58,756 bases of DNA from Candidatus Daviesbacteria bacterium RIFCSPLOWO2_01_FULL_39_23 (GCA_001776935.1 MFDN01000011.1:1-58756); one strand, 5' to 3'; counted from the first letter of the stretch, positions 8,224 through 17,128 are shown. Made by a program: numbers and translations. The notes: generated by a model not told the origin, from the letters alone.

Positions 8224-10047
8224 TTACTCTCCCATCGGTCTTCCGGAATCCGTAGCGGAGACATAAACATCCTTTATCAGATTACTTTTATCAGGCGAGA
8301 AATACCAGCGGTATACTTCTTTGGCAATCGGAGAGGCAACGGATGAACCCTCCCCTCCGCCTTCAACCAGGACCGTCAAGGCGATTTTGGGATCATCTGC
8401 CGGCGCGTAGGAAGTATACCAGGCATGCGTTCTGTCCTTTGGATCACCATATTCGGCAGTTCCGGTTTTACCTGCAGTCTCTATCGGAAAAACAAAAAAG
8501 GGCCAGGCTGTTCCTCCCTCCTTTGTGACTTGCCTTAATCCTTCTTTTACTATTTCTATTTTATCCCCAGCTATCAAATTAGAAACCAAAACCTCCGGCT
8601 TTTGGGAAAGAAGAAGCTGAGGCTTATAAATAATTCCATCAGCTGCGATATAGGAAGTGATTCCCAAAACCTGCAAAGGCGTCGTTAAAACAAATCCCTG
8701 GCCTATCGACATATGCAAAGTATCCCCCGGATACCAGGGAACATCAAAGTTTTTCTGTTTCCAATCATTATCAGGAACCAATCCCTTTGCTTCGCCCGGT
8801 ATATCAATCCCGAGCATTTGACCTAAGTGTAATTTCTTTGACCAATCAACCAGTGCGTTTTCCCCGATAATTTGTGAAATTTTATAAAAATATGTATCGT
8901 TTGAACGCTTTAAGGCTTTTTCTAAATTCACCGGACCCTCTACTTTACCGTATTGATTAAAATACCAATTACTGAATTTAAACTGACCCAAATACATTAC
9001 TCCTTCGTCTAAAAAAGTGGTATCCGGGGTGATTTTGCCGGAAGCCAAAGCTGCAAGCGAAGAAATTATTTTATAAGTAGAACCGGGAGGATAAGTCCCG
9101 GCAATAACCCTGTTAAGGATTGGTGAATCAGAACGGGAAAAAACTTCGCTGATGGACCCATCGTTCAAATTTTGGGCAAAAATATTCGGGTTAAAAGAAG
9201 GGTACGACACTAGAGCCAAAATCTTGCCTGTGGAAGGATCCTGTGCTACTGCAGCCCCGCAGCAGCTGCCGGACTTCACAAGGGCTTCTCCCATCTGTTC
9301 ATAAAGTTTTTCCTGCAAAGAGGCATCTATTGAAAGATATATATTTTGTCCGGGAATTGCGTTCTTATACCGGAGAGTTCTTATTTTATTTCCTTTTGAA
9401 TCCACTTCAATTATCTCTCCCCCGTCTATTCCCCGAAGAATCTTCTCGTATTGATCTTCTACGCCTGATTTACCAATCCTGTCTCCGGGGCGGTAGTTTT
9501 TAAACTCTCCGCTTTTGATCTGCTCCTCGGAAATTTCCCCCACATATCCCACAACGTGAGCAAATTTCTCACCCAACGGATATGTTCTGACATTATCAAT
9601 TTCAAGTTTTGCAAAATCCGGATCATTTTTAACTTCCCATTCCAGAGCCCGCTCCCTTGAGATTAAATGCATTTTCAAGCGGAAAGCAGGAGAATTAGCT
9701 GCCAGAATTTTACCGTTACGGTCAAATATAACTCCGCGGGGCGCATGAATTATTTTAACTTGGATCCGGTTGCTATCGGCAAGCTCCCGGTTTGAACTGC
9801 CATGCGCTATCTGAAGGTGAAAAAGACGCAAAAAAAGGAAAAAAAAGGATATTAAACCAACAGAGAAGAAAAAAATAATTCTCCAGGTGCTGTTTTTGGT
9901 TGAATATTCTTCTTGATGACGAAAATTCGGAAGCAAAGAATCAACCCAATCCGGGGAACCCTCTTTTTGAAAATGCCCGATCTTTGTTGTAACCTTTGCC
10001 ACCTCTTCGGAAAATGAAGGGCCCAAAAATTTTCTTTTTTTAACCAT
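8224..10047 (-). CDS. mrdA: penicillin-binding protein 2 (elongasome transpeptidase)
   Basis: 607 residues. Cross-links peptidoglycan during cell elongation. A cytoplasmic N-terminus of about 53 residues is followed by one membrane segment (about 54-76) and the PBP dimerisation domain (APRGVIFDRNG). The transpeptidase domain has the catalytic serine in GSTYK (near residue 323), the SxN motif as SND and KTGT near the C-terminus. It is encoded after mreC and mreD, the usual elongasome order. Confidence 0.95.
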   Translation of the reverse strand: MVKKRKFLGPSFSEEVAKVTTKIGHFQKEGSPDWVDSLLPNFRHQEEYSTKNSTWRIIFFFSVGLISFFFLFLRLFHLQIAHGSSNRELADSNRIQVKIIHAPRGVIFDRNGKILAANSPAFRLKMHLISRERALEWEVKNDPDFAKLEIDNVRTYPLGEKFAHVVGYVGEISEEQIKSGEFKNYRPGDRIGKSGVEDQYEKILRGIDGGEIIEVDSKGNKIRTLRYKNAIPGQNIYLSIDASLQEKLYEQMGEALVKSGSCCGAAVAQDPSTGKILALVSYPSFNPNIFAQNLNDGSISEVFSRSDSPILNRVIAGTYPPGSTYKIISSLAALASGKITPDTTFLDEGVMYLGQFKFSNWYFNQYGKVEGPVNLEKALKRSNDTYFYKISQIIGENALVDWSKKLHLGQMLGIDIPGEAKGLVPDNDWKQKNFDVPWYPGDTLHMSIGQGFVLTTPLQVLGITSYIAADGIIYKPQLLLSQKPEVLVSNLIAGDKIEIVKEGLRQVTKEGGTAWPFFVFPIETAGKTGTAEYGDPKDRTHAWYTSYAPADDPKIALTVLVEGGGEGSSVASPIAKEVYRWYFSPDKSNLIKDVYVSATDSGRPMGE

Positions 10048-10063
10048 AAGTGGTGACTGGTCG

Positions 10064-10507
10064 CTAAACTCTTAACTTAATTTCTTTTCTCACAATAAAT
10101 CTCTCTTCCCAAAGCCTTAATAAAAAAAGAATCGGCAGGGCAAGAATTGAAGTAAAGATTATTTTTGGAAAATCCATTGTTTGATGATTAATAAATGAAT
10201 TTATCAATTGACTAAAAGATAAAAATAAGAAAGAAACAGGCACAACAAGAAATGGGTTGCCGGCAAGCCGGGATCCAGACAGCAATCCTGTTGTCCAAAC
10301 AACAATAAGATATACAAAGGTTTGAAAACCTAAATTAATAAGATTAAGATGAGCAGTCAACATACCAAAGGCAAAAGCAAGGTAAAGATTTGCCCGCTCG
10401 GATTTTATATATGCCCTGCAGATTAAAACAAGGAGCACCAAATCTATAGGCAAAATGGTGGTTTGCAAAAAGGATGCAATGATTAAAATAACAATAAGTG
10501 TTTTCAT
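10064..10507 (-). CDS. mreD: MreD-like rod-shape membrane protein
   Basis: 147 residues, almost wholly hydrophobic with about five membrane segments, the size and topology of MreD. Sequence similarity to known MreD is hard to see by eye; the call leans on its place between mreC (one base upstream) and mrdA. Some Patescibacteria encode similarly short versions. Confidence 0.75.
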   Translation of the reverse strand: MKTLIVILIIASFLQTTILPIDLVLLVLICRAYIKSERANLYLAFAFGMLTAHLNLINLGFQTFVYLIVVWTTGLLSGSRLAGNPFLVVPVSFLFLSFSQLINSFINHQTMDFPKIIFTSILALPILFLLRLWEERFIVRKEIKLRV

Positions 10508-10508
10508 T

Positions 10509-11297
10509 TTATTCTAAAATCACAAACACCAGCTCCAAATCTCTAATATCAAACACAGGGGTTATTTTGGCCTGTTTAAATATCTCATTTTCGCGCTCCA
10601 ACACTTGCCCCACCCTGCCCAATACTAACCCTCTTGGCAAAAATCCCTCCAGTCCTTCTGAATAAACTAAATCACCGGCGCCGATTTGTTCTTCATGCAA
10701 TATTTTATCAAGTAAAATCTCCGTACCAAATTGCCCGTTTAAAACTCCTTTTGCTTTGCCGTCTTTATTCAAAGAAAATGCAGCCACTTTGGAATCCGGA
10801 TCAGTCAGAATCTGCACATTGGCAGCCTGCGCAGACAAAGATACAATTTTTCCTATATAATTATCCTTAAAAATTACAGCCTGACCGACTTTAATGCCCG
10901 CAGAAGAGCCACGGTCGATTTTTAAAAACCTCCCCAAACCTATTGGCCTGGCAGGCAGCAAATTATAAGTACGCGGATCAAGATGTTGTTCCTGAGAAAG
11001 CAAACTTTCTGTTTCTGCAAGTTTTTTCCGCAAAGTGGCATTTTCCGAAAGAAGTTCAGCAGCCTGCTCTTTTAATGCTTTGTTTTCCTGTGAAGCAAAT
11101 CTGGCGGCAAAAATGAAATGAATTTGTTTGCCTATATTTTTACCGGTATTGTAAATCCCAAAAGATATGGGATTTGTAACATAAAAAACTAATTTTTTTG
11201 GTAAATTTAAAAAGCTGTATCTGTCTAAAATAAAAATTATGATGCTGAAAAATACTAATATTATTAAAACTTTCAAATTGGGCATTACTTTGGTCAT
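10509..11297 (-). CDS. mreC: rod-shape-determining protein MreC
   Basis: 262 residues from MTKVMPNL. One membrane segment (about residues 9-27) and a coiled coil (about 55-90, QENKALKEQAAELLSENATL) precede the beta-rich MreC core (GSSAGIKVGQAVIF, GKIVSLSAQAANVQILTD, GDLVYSEGLEGFLPRGLVLGRV). A start 12 codons upstream is possible, but a promoter with 17-base spacing ends nine bases before this ATG. MreC links MreB to PBP2 outside the membrane. It opens the run mreC-mreD-mrdA-dprA. Confidence 0.93.
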   Translation of the reverse strand: MTKVMPNLKVLIILVFFSIIIFILDRYSFLNLPKKLVFYVTNPISFGIYNTGKNIGKQIHFIFAARFASQENKALKEQAAELLSENATLRKKLAETESLLSQEQHLDPRTYNLLPARPIGLGRFLKIDRGSSAGIKVGQAVIFKDNYIGKIVSLSAQAANVQILTDPDSKVAAFSLNKDGKAKGVLNGQFGTEILLDKILHEEQIGAGDLVYSEGLEGFLPRGLVLGRVGQVLERENEIFKQAKITPVFDIRDLELVFVILE

Positions 11298-11306
11298 TTT
11301 CGAACC

Positions 11307-11335
11307 AATATACCACAGCTTGCCAGTCCTCACAA
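11307..11335 (-). promoter_or_regulatory. promoter of the mreC operon
   Basis: On the minus strand TTGTGA (11330-11335) and TATATT (11307-11312) are 17 bases apart, nine bases before the mreC ATG. The intergenic space is shared with the divergent pyrF gene. Confidence 0.65.
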
Positions 11336-11412
11336 ACCTCTACGTTTTGTCGCAGACAAAAAGGCAAGATTTGTGAGTGCAGGGTTTTGGCGAAACGGTT
11401 ATAATAATGGTT

Positions 11413-12171
11413 ATGCCAACTTTTTTGGATAAACTAACAGCGAAATGGAATGAGGGAAAATTTGTCTGTATTGGCTTGGATAATAGTGATTTTGAATTTA
11501 ACAGAAATATTATTGACCAGACTTTTGATTTAGTAGCAACATATAAACCAAACTCTGCCTTTTATGAAGAAAAAGGGGCGCAAGGATGGGAAGCGTTAAA
11601 AAAAACCATTGACTATATCAGACAAAAAGATCCAACTATCCCTATTATATTAGATGCAAAAAGGGGCGATATTGGCAATACTAATGAGGCTTATGCCAAA
11701 GCTGTATTTGACGACCTGCAGGCAGACGCTGTAACAATCCACCCCTATTTAGGCAAAGAGGCTATGGAACCATTTTTACAAAGAACTGACAAAGGCATCA
11801 TAGTACTCGTAAGAACTTCCAATCCCTGTGCAGGAGAGTTTCAAGACCTTCGAATAGACAATAAACCGCTTTATCAGGTTATTGCCGAACACGTTGCAAA
11901 AGATTGGAATACTAATGGAAATTGTGCAGTAGTGGTTGGCGCAACATACCCTGAGGAATTAAAAAAAGTCAGGGAAATTGTGGGAGATATGCCCATTTTA
12001 GTACCCGGCATTGGCACCCAAGGCGGAAACTTGCAAGCGGTTTTAGAAAACGGCTTAAACAGCAAAAAACAAGGCCTTATTATTTCCTCCTCAAGAGGGA
12101 TAATTTTTGCTCCAAACCCAAGAGAAGCTACTTTAAATCTGCATCAGGAAATAGTATCCTTGCTAAAATGA
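11413..12171 (+). CDS. pyrF: orotidine 5'-phosphate decarboxylase (type 2)
   Basis: Last step of UMP synthesis. About 252 residues from MPTFLDKL, which matches the usual start of type 2 OMP decarboxylases (FxxKLxxxW, then CIGLD). The catalytic loop is LDAKRGDIGNT, and the phosphate-binding end is PGIGTQGG with SSSRGI. Longer frames from GTG 11377 or ATG 11407 exist, but TATAAT at 11400-11405 is seven bases before this ATG. It overlaps pyrE by ATGA. Confidence 0.95.
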   Translation: MPTFLDKLTAKWNEGKFVCIGLDNSDFEFNRNIIDQTFDLVATYKPNSAFYEEKGAQGWEALKKTIDYIRQKDPTIPIILDAKRGDIGNTNEAYAKAVFDDLQADAVTIHPYLGKEAMEPFLQRTDKGIIVLVRTSNPCAGEFQDLRIDNKPLYQVIAEHVAKDWNTNGNCAVVVGATYPEELKKVREIVGDMPILVPGIGTQGGNLQAVLENGLNSKKQGLIISSSRGIIFAPNPREATLNLHQEIVSLLK

Positions 12172-12812
12172 CTAACTCATCGGAAACAGTTGCCAAAATA
12201 CTTTTAAAAATCAAAGCAATATCTTTAAACCCCAAAGAACCCTTTAGATATGATTCCGGAATCTTAAGCCCGGTTTATATAGATAACCGGCTATTAATTT
12301 CATATCCGGAGGAAAGAAAAATAATCCGGGACTTATATATAGAAAGCATGAATTCAACTGGTCAACAGTTTGATTTAATTGCAGCCACAGCCACAGCCGG
12401 CATTCCGCACGCTGCCTGGGTGGCAGACAAGTTAAACCTTCCCATGGTTTTTGTCAGGGGCAAAGCCAAAGACCACGGCAAGAAAAACCGAGTGGAAGGA
12501 GTGGTCAAAAAGAGAGCGAAAACTGCTGTAATTGAAGATTTAATTTCCACCGGAGAATCATCAATTGAAACAGCCAAGGCAGTAATCGGGACTGGTGGCG
12601 AAGTTTCTTATATTTTTGCCATTATTACTTATGGAATGAAAAAAGCTGATGAAAATTTTAAGGCCAATAATTTAAAACTTATTACTCTGACAACTTTTGC
12701 AGACGTACTGGAGATTGCAGAAAAATCAGGACAAATTTCCGGCAAGGAAAAAGAAATAATCCTTGATTGGACTAAAGATCCCGAGTCCTGGGGAAAAAAG
12801 AATGGGTTTTGA
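12168..12812 (+). CDS. pyrE: orotate phosphoribosyltransferase
   Basis: Converts orotate and PRPP to OMP, the step before PyrF. 214 residues. The PRPP-binding motif is AVIEDLISTGES at about residues 122-133; the N-terminus shows FRYDSGILSPVYIDNR, typical of PyrE. It overlaps pyrF by four bases. The next pyrimidine gene, pyrD, is on the opposite strand at 17129-18229, and the accessory tract between them appears inserted. Confidence 0.95.
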   Translation: MTNSSETVAKILLKIKAISLNPKEPFRYDSGILSPVYIDNRLLISYPEERKIIRDLYIESMNSTGQQFDLIAATATAGIPHAAWVADKLNLPMVFVRGKAKDHGKKNRVEGVVKKRAKTAVIEDLISTGESSIETAKAVIGTGGEVSYIFAIITYGMKKADENFKANNLKLITLTTFADVLEIAEKSGQISGKEKEIILDWTKDPESWGKKNGF

Positions 12813-12845
12813 CTAACTTCGAACCTTCAGACTAGGAGAGTAAGT

Positions 12846-13409
12846 TTATCGAGACATGACAGCCCGATCAATCGGACGAAGTTTCGAAACAGTATCCATC
12901 AAACCCCGCCATTTCTTTGCCTCTTCTAAGGGTGTTTTATGCTTTTTTCTCCAATCAGACTCCATTTCCCAAGGGCTGTATTTTTTAGGAACCATAATAT
13001 CCCAGGAATGTTGACCCTGCGTATCAACAGTGCTAAACAATTTTCCATCTGTGTAATCTACGCCTATCTCCAACCGCTGACCCTGCCTTCCTACCTTTTC
13101 GTCAATCCAGACTCCTACTGAAGGAAGACCTCTTTCTTCAACTGCTACAATCAATCGCCGTCTATATTCAAATTCTTTATCAAATGGATTAACTCTTCTA
13201 ATCATCCTTCTCAAACGTTTTGAGAAAGATTTAGTAACAACAGGTTTAGCATATTGTTCAATTACCGCCATCCCATCAGCATGTATACCTGCAAACATAC
13301 GATCTGCTTCTGCTGCTTCTCTCTGAGTTTTATCATATTGTGCTGTAGCTTTTTCCCGATTTCTTTCAGATATTAAAATAGATGTTCGTGCTTCCCTTAG
13401 TAAAGACAT
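12846..13409 (-). CDS. hypothetical protein
   Basis: 187 residues, no membrane segment. The first 50 residues are charged and probably coiled coil (ISERNREKATAQYDKTQREA). A basic stretch follows (KSFSKRLRRMIRRVNPF), then a beta-rich part (VGVWIDEKVG, EIGVDYTDGKLF). No family recognised. A promoter-like TTGACT with a TAATTT box lies just before the ATG, and palindrome B lies 54 bases upstream, so it may be under the same control as the PaaX/Cas2-like gene. Confidence 0.6.
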   Translation of the reverse strand: MSLLREARTSILISERNREKATAQYDKTQREAAEADRMFAGIHADGMAVIEQYAKPVVTKSFSKRLRRMIRRVNPFDKEFEYRRRLIVAVEERGLPSVGVWIDEKVGRQGQRLEIGVDYTDGKLFSTVDTQGQHSWDIMVPKKYSPWEMESDWRKKHKTPLEEAKKWRGLMDTVSKLRPIDRAVMSR

Positions 13410-13462
13410 ATTTGTAAATTACACCTTCAAATCTTATAAGTCAATACCTTTTATCTCTGTTC

Positions 13463-13492
13463 ACATTAACCCCACGACCGTATGTTTAATGT
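13463..13492. repeat. 30-bp palindrome, copy B
   Basis: Lies directly after the PaaX/Cas2-like gene, overlapping its TAA stop by one base. Ends are ACATTAAC and TTTAATGT; the core is ACGACCGTA. With copy C it brackets that gene within 558 bp. Confidence 0.85.
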
Positions 13493-13986
13493 TAACGATC
13501 GATGTTGTCTGATTCTACTACCATTACCCAATCCTCTATCCCAACACTCTTAACAAAATCCCTTAAAGCTTTTGCGCAATTTTTCTTGGTTCCCCAAACA
13601 CTTTGCTGAAAATGCACAAAGCCCCATTGTTTTAACTTGGACCTTAATAAATCCCTTGCTTGTCTTCTTTTTTCCGGGATATCAAACATTACCAGTCTCC
13701 ACTTTCCGTCCCACTCTTTTTCACTGAATTTTAAACTTGCAAGTACTACTTTTTCTCTCCCTTTATCTGTTAATCTGTAAGCCAGTTTTTCATCGCTTAC
13801 TAGTTCAATCAAACCACCTTCTCTTAATCTTTTTAAAGCTTGCGAAAGAGCAGTCTTTTTAAGTTCGGGAATACCATAATGGTAACGGTAGTGGTGTTCG
13901 GCAAAATCATCAAATCTGACATATCCGTCAATTGATTTTTCCAAAGACAAAAGCACAAAATCCGTAATCCTTCTTTTAACATTCAT
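13492..13986 (-). CDS. PaaX-like regulator with winged helix plus Cas2-like fold
   Basis: 164 residues. The first 75 look like a winged helix (TALSQALKRLREGGLIELV, then AYRLTDKGREKV). The second half matches the PaaX C-terminal/Cas2 ferredoxin-like fold: KWRLVMFDIPEKRRQARD (aspartate at the Cas2 metal position), then GFVHFQQSVW. No CRISPR array or cas1 is present, so this is not a CRISPR adaptation gene here. Annotation pipelines often call such proteins Cas2 or PaaX. It sits exactly between palindromes B and C; copy C ends four bases from its ATG and supplies a TATTAA box. Role may be repressor or nuclease; undecided. Confidence 0.8.
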   Translation of the reverse strand: MNVKRRITDFVLLSLEKSIDGYVRFDDFAEHHYRYHYGIPELKKTALSQALKRLREGGLIELVSDEKLAYRLTDKGREKVVLASLKFSEKEWDGKWRLVMFDIPEKRRQARDLLRSKLKQWGFVHFQQSVWGTKKNCAKALRDFVKSVGIEDWVMVVESDNIDR

Positions 13987-13990
13987 TAAA

Positions 13991-14020
13991 ACATTAATAC
14001 TACGACCGTAGTATTAATGT
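13991..14020. repeat. 30-bp palindrome, copy C (perfect 14-base arms)
   Basis: The best copy: 14-base perfect arms around a 2-base centre AC. Ends are ACATTAAT and ATTAATGT; the core is TACGACCGTA. It lies four bases upstream of the PaaX/Cas2-like start codon and covers its likely promoter. Confidence 0.9.
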
Positions 14021-14113
14021 CAACAACAGAACATATTCACTTCACATATATTTGAATTTTTTTGAATTTGATGAAGAGTTTAAATATAGTACTGCAGCAA
14101 GAACAGAAATTAA

Positions 14114-14178
14114 TTATTTTTTTGTTTTAATTTCTTTCGCCAGATCATGATTCCATATAGCGCCAGTAATAAACATTG
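14114..14178 (-). pseudogene. divergent copy of the pyrD 3' end (copy 3)
   Basis: Read on the minus strand this encodes MFITGAIWNHDLAKEIKTKK then TAA. The true PyrD C-terminus reads MSATGAMWDPNLAKEIKKKS then stop. Frame and stop position are preserved, so it is a displaced pyrD terminus and not a chance match. It lies between the PaaX/Cas2-like cassette and the LamG gene. Confidence 0.8.
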
Positions 14179-14216
14179 ACTTCTAAATATAATTAGTGCT
14201 TTACTGTAATCAGTGT

Positions 14217-16253
14217 ATGTTTAGTAATCCCCAAAAAGGGGCTGCCCATATCTTACTGCTAATCCTGATTATTGCCGGTTTGGCTGTTTCTGTATATGTT
14301 TTAGGCATAGAAACTAAAATCTTTCCTAAAGCTTATGAACAAAAATCAGCAAAAAACAATACCTGGGAGGAAACAATTTTTCCTAAAAAGGAGAACCAGA
14401 AAGCAGAAGCAACATCAATACAGACAAATACTGAAAGTGCCAATAAAAACCTTCCTCAACCTTCAACCTGGAGAAATATGCAAGTACAGGTGGTGCCTGA
14501 CTCTTTCTTTAACTCCGGTTTTAAAGAAAGCAGTGCCGGTATTACAGCTATCCAGGCAATAAGCGATGGCAGATTGTTTTTAGGCCAATTTAATATCTTC
14601 GCAATAAAAAATCCTGATGATAAAAACTGGCAGCACCTAGGCTATTACAAATTAAAGCTTCGGGATAATCAACACACGAATATAAAATATTTTGTCCAAA
14701 CCCGGAGCCAGGATTCAGATAAACCTGAAGTTTATTTTGGCTACGAGAAAGTCGTAAGACTCAAAAAAGACGGTACCTATGAAATAGTTGTTGACCCCAC
14801 AGACGCAATTGGTTATTTAAGGAATGCTAAAATCATTCCTTACTCCAGCAACGACGCGGTTGCGGCATATCGGGATAATGAGTTGTATTATCTTGAAAAA
14901 GGCACACTAAGAAAATGGCTTTCTCCGCATAGTTATGGCTGCTCGGATAAAATTCTGAATATGTTTACTGATCCTTTCTCTAAAAAAACATATGGTATTA
15001 TTACCGAATATTCATCATATGCTTTTTGCGGCCCTAACGCCCAAACCCATCTTTATGAATTTATCTTTACCAGCAACCCTAAAATACCTCTTCAAGCAAA
15101 CAGACTGGGTCAAATCAGTAATGCAACCATACTTGATAAAGCAGTAGTAAGCATGAGGAAAGATAACCAGGGCCAAAAGATTCTTTACGGCTTTAAAAAA
15201 TATGTCAATAAGCTTTATTTAATAAGCAACTTTGATCCTTTGAAAGATCTTACCTTAGAAAGCCAAAATATAGATCCGGATATACAGTCCGCTCCAAGTA
15301 TGGGAGATCTTGAAATAGCGCTTAAAAACACCGATACAGATAGTGTTTGGGCAGCAGCTGAGCAGGTAAAAGGTATGTATTTGGGACAAAACTTTGATAA
15401 TGGAAAAGCCCCGGCATTTCTACGTACAGAGGATACCGCTATTTTGGCAAATCCATATATAAATGACCTGACGGTTGATAATATGGGAAATGTGCTTGTT
15501 GCCCATCAATACCTGCCAAGTCAATTTAATCAGGCCATGGTCACAATTTTCCAGACACCTTCTCAAACTCTACCAACTCCCCCTCTTCCAGCTATTGTCG
15601 GACAAGCTGTTTCTTTGGATGGACAAAGTTACATCAATGCTGCTGATCAAAATCAAAAGCTGGGTGTTACAAATGATTTCACCATAGAAACATGGATCAA
15701 ACCTTTTAACAGCCAGGATTTAAACTATATAATCGGCAGATACTCGTCAGCTTTTGGGACAAGATACAAACTTTTCTTATATGTTGATAGCCGAAACAAT
15801 AAAGCGGATTTGCGCTTTAGTGTTCCCGGATTAGCCGGGATGTCTGATGCCCTGACTATAATTCCTCTTAATGAATGGATTCATGTGGCTGCTGTCAAAG
15901 AAGGGAATACTATCAGAGGCTATATTAACGGGGTAAAAGCTTTTGAAGTAACAGGAACTGCAGGAAACTTGTCTGATGAGCCAGGAAGCATAACAACGTT
16001 AGGGGCCTGGAAAATTCCTACCTTTACAGGATACAAATTCAAAGGATTAATTGATGATTTAAGGGTATCAAATACAGCCAGAGATGTAACAACAAACTGG
16101 AACAATGGTATATATTTCCAATCTTTAACATCCGATTCAAATACTCTGGCGCTTTGGAAATTTGAAAATAACTTAAATGATTCCGGGTCTAATATTATTC
16201 CGACCTCAGGTACAGGAAACATATTATATGAGTCAGGAAAGGTAGCTCCTTAA
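14217..16253 (+). CDS. LamG-domain surface protein
   Basis: 678 residues from MFSNPQKG. A signal-anchor-like N-terminus (AAHILLLILIIAGLAVSVYVL) is followed by a Ser/Thr/Asn-rich spacer, a long beta-propeller-like region and a C-terminal LamG/concanavalin-type jelly roll (DFTIETWIKP, EWIHVAAVKEGNTIRGYING, FKGLIDDLRVSNTARD). Such proteins sit on the cell surface and bind sugars or other ligands. The N-terminus ends in YVLGIETKIFPKA, like other surface proteins here. A frame starting at 14196 is less likely because a TATAAT at 14188-14193 would leave no room. It is flanked by two displaced pyrD termini. Confidence 0.85.
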   Translation: MFSNPQKGAAHILLLILIIAGLAVSVYVLGIETKIFPKAYEQKSAKNNTWEETIFPKKENQKAEATSIQTNTESANKNLPQPSTWRNMQVQVVPDSFFNSGFKESSAGITAIQAISDGRLFLGQFNIFAIKNPDDKNWQHLGYYKLKLRDNQHTNIKYFVQTRSQDSDKPEVYFGYEKVVRLKKDGTYEIVVDPTDAIGYLRNAKIIPYSSNDAVAAYRDNELYYLEKGTLRKWLSPHSYGCSDKILNMFTDPFSKKTYGIITEYSSYAFCGPNAQTHLYEFIFTSNPKIPLQANRLGQISNATILDKAVVSMRKDNQGQKILYGFKKYVNKLYLISNFDPLKDLTLESQNIDPDIQSAPSMGDLEIALKNTDTDSVWAAAEQVKGMYLGQNFDNGKAPAFLRTEDTAILANPYINDLTVDNMGNVLVAHQYLPSQFNQAMVTIFQTPSQTLPTPPLPAIVGQAVSLDGQSYINAADQNQKLGVTNDFTIETWIKPFNSQDLNYIIGRYSSAFGTRYKLFLYVDSRNNKADLRFSVPGLAGMSDALTIIPLNEWIHVAAVKEGNTIRGYINGVKAFEVTGTAGNLSDEPGSITTLGAWKIPTFTGYKFKGLIDDLRVSNTARDVTTNWNNGIYFQSLTSDSNTLALWKFENNLNDSGSNIIPTSGTGNILYESGKVAP

Positions 16254-16260
16254 TTAACTC

Positions 16261-16280
16261 CTCCACAGTTTAATGTGGAG
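16261..16280 (+). terminator. hairpin after the LamG gene
   Basis: CTCCACA (16261-16267) pairs with TGTGGAG (16274-16280), loop GTTTAA, eight bases after the LamG stop codon. The trailing bases are TATCTCTTT, so the T-tract is weak. Confidence 0.5.
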
Positions 16281-16359
16281 TATCTCTTTGGGTAAATTCT
16301 TCTCGAATCATTCATCCCTAAAGCTGTGCTATGAGGTGTTCTGGTTCAAAAATAAAACT

Positions 16360-16431
16360 CTAACCGTATTTACCTTTAATTTCTTCTGCTAAACAGGGAT
16401 CCCACATAGCGCCGGTTATGGAAGCGGATAT
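16360..16431 (-). pseudogene. divergent copy of the pyrD 3' end (copy 2)
   Basis: On the minus strand it encodes SASITGAMWDPCLAEEIKG, then KYG and TAG, in register with the true PyrD terminus (SATGAMWDPNLAKEI). A stretch of 21 bases around GGATCCCACATAGCGCCGG is identical to pyrD. The upstream end overlaps the last codons of the VapC gene. It marks the distal boundary of the VapBC cassette. Confidence 0.85.
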
Positions 16432-16805
16432 AGGTTGATATTAGGAATTTGTTCAAAATGCTTTTGATTAAGAGTCAAAACTGTAGCATTTATCGATAAG
16501 GCCGACGCGGCAATAATATAATCAGGTGCTTGAATACGATGACTAGCATCCCGCGAAAGTTCACCTGCCAACATGGCAATATGCTCATTAAGATCTATTC
16601 TCTCAAAATGGCTAATAAAATAACTCATCTCCTGTAGTTTCTTAATACTTCTAGTACTTGTACCTGAATATAATTCAAATATAACTATGGTTGGTAAGAA
16701 TAATTGTGGATCCTGTTCATCTTCAGCCGCAAAAATAAAGTCGTCCCATTTTTCACCGCCGCGTAAATAATCAATAATGATGCTACTGTCAACTACAATC
16801 TTCAC
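16416..16805 (-). CDS. vapC: PIN-domain toxin, VapC family
   Basis: 129 residues. Acidic PIN residues are visible as VVDSSIIIDYLRG (D6), IFELYSG and APDYIIAA. VapC toxins cleave RNA, often tRNA or rRNA. Its ATG overlaps the antitoxin stop region by four bases. The last codons run into the displaced pyrD terminus. The pair sits between the true pyrD end and copy 2. Confidence 0.88.
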   Translation of the reverse strand: MKIVVDSSIIIDYLRGGEKWDDFIFAAEDEQDPQLFLPTIVIFELYSGTSTRSIKKLQEMSYFISHFERIDLNEHIAMLAGELSRDASHRIQAPDYIIAASALSINATVLTLNQKHFEQIPNINLYPLP

Positions 16806-17083
16806 TTTTTAAATTTTAGTCCTTTGTCCCATTTTCCCACTGTGGGCCATGCACCAGACCTTCTAAGTGGATTATCTTTTTCATCATAATCCTTCCAAAT
16901 CCCACGAACTGCTTTTGAAGCCTTGCGTAAAGCTACCCAGTCAACAGTTTTTTTCTTAGGAGAAAGCACTGCCACTTCTTTTGAATCTCTCTCAATAATT
17001 ACCTGTGTTCCTAAAGCCACTTGGTTTAAGAGCTCAAAAAATTTATTTCTGGCGGCTGTAGCTGAAACTCTGATAGTATTCAT
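16802..17083 (-). CDS. vapB: Phd-type antitoxin of the VapBC pair
   Basis: 93 residues from MNTIRVSA. The N-terminus VSATAARNKFFELLNQV and the segment VIIERDSKEVAVLSP fit the Phd/YefM antitoxin fold. A longer frame starts at 17113, but TATAAT ends six bases before this ATG, so this start is preferred. The basic C-terminus (GKWDKGLKFKK) is unusual for this family. Confidence 0.82.
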   Translation of the reverse strand: MNTIRVSATAARNKFFELLNQVALGTQVIIERDSKEVAVLSPKKKTVDWVALRKASKAVRGIWKDYDEKDNPLRRSGAWPTVGKWDKGLKFKK

Positions 17084-17089
17084 GTGTAT

Positions 17090-17121
17090 ATTATACCACA
17101 CCGTAATGTACACTCTGTCAA
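17090..17121 (-). promoter_or_regulatory. promoter of the VapBC operon next to pyrD
   Basis: On the minus strand TTGACA (17116-17121) and TATAAT (17090-17095), spacer 20 bases, six bases before the ATG. The -35 box lies eight bases after the pyrD stop codon, as in the RelE/Phd cassette next to the Clp gene. Confidence 0.65.
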
Positions 17122-17128
17122 TAGCAAA

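Noticed and set aside
13492-13986. CRISPR adaptation gene cas2
   Set aside because: The Cas2-like fold is present, but it is fused to a winged helix in the PaaX manner. No cas1, no other cas gene and no repeat-spacer array is in the window.
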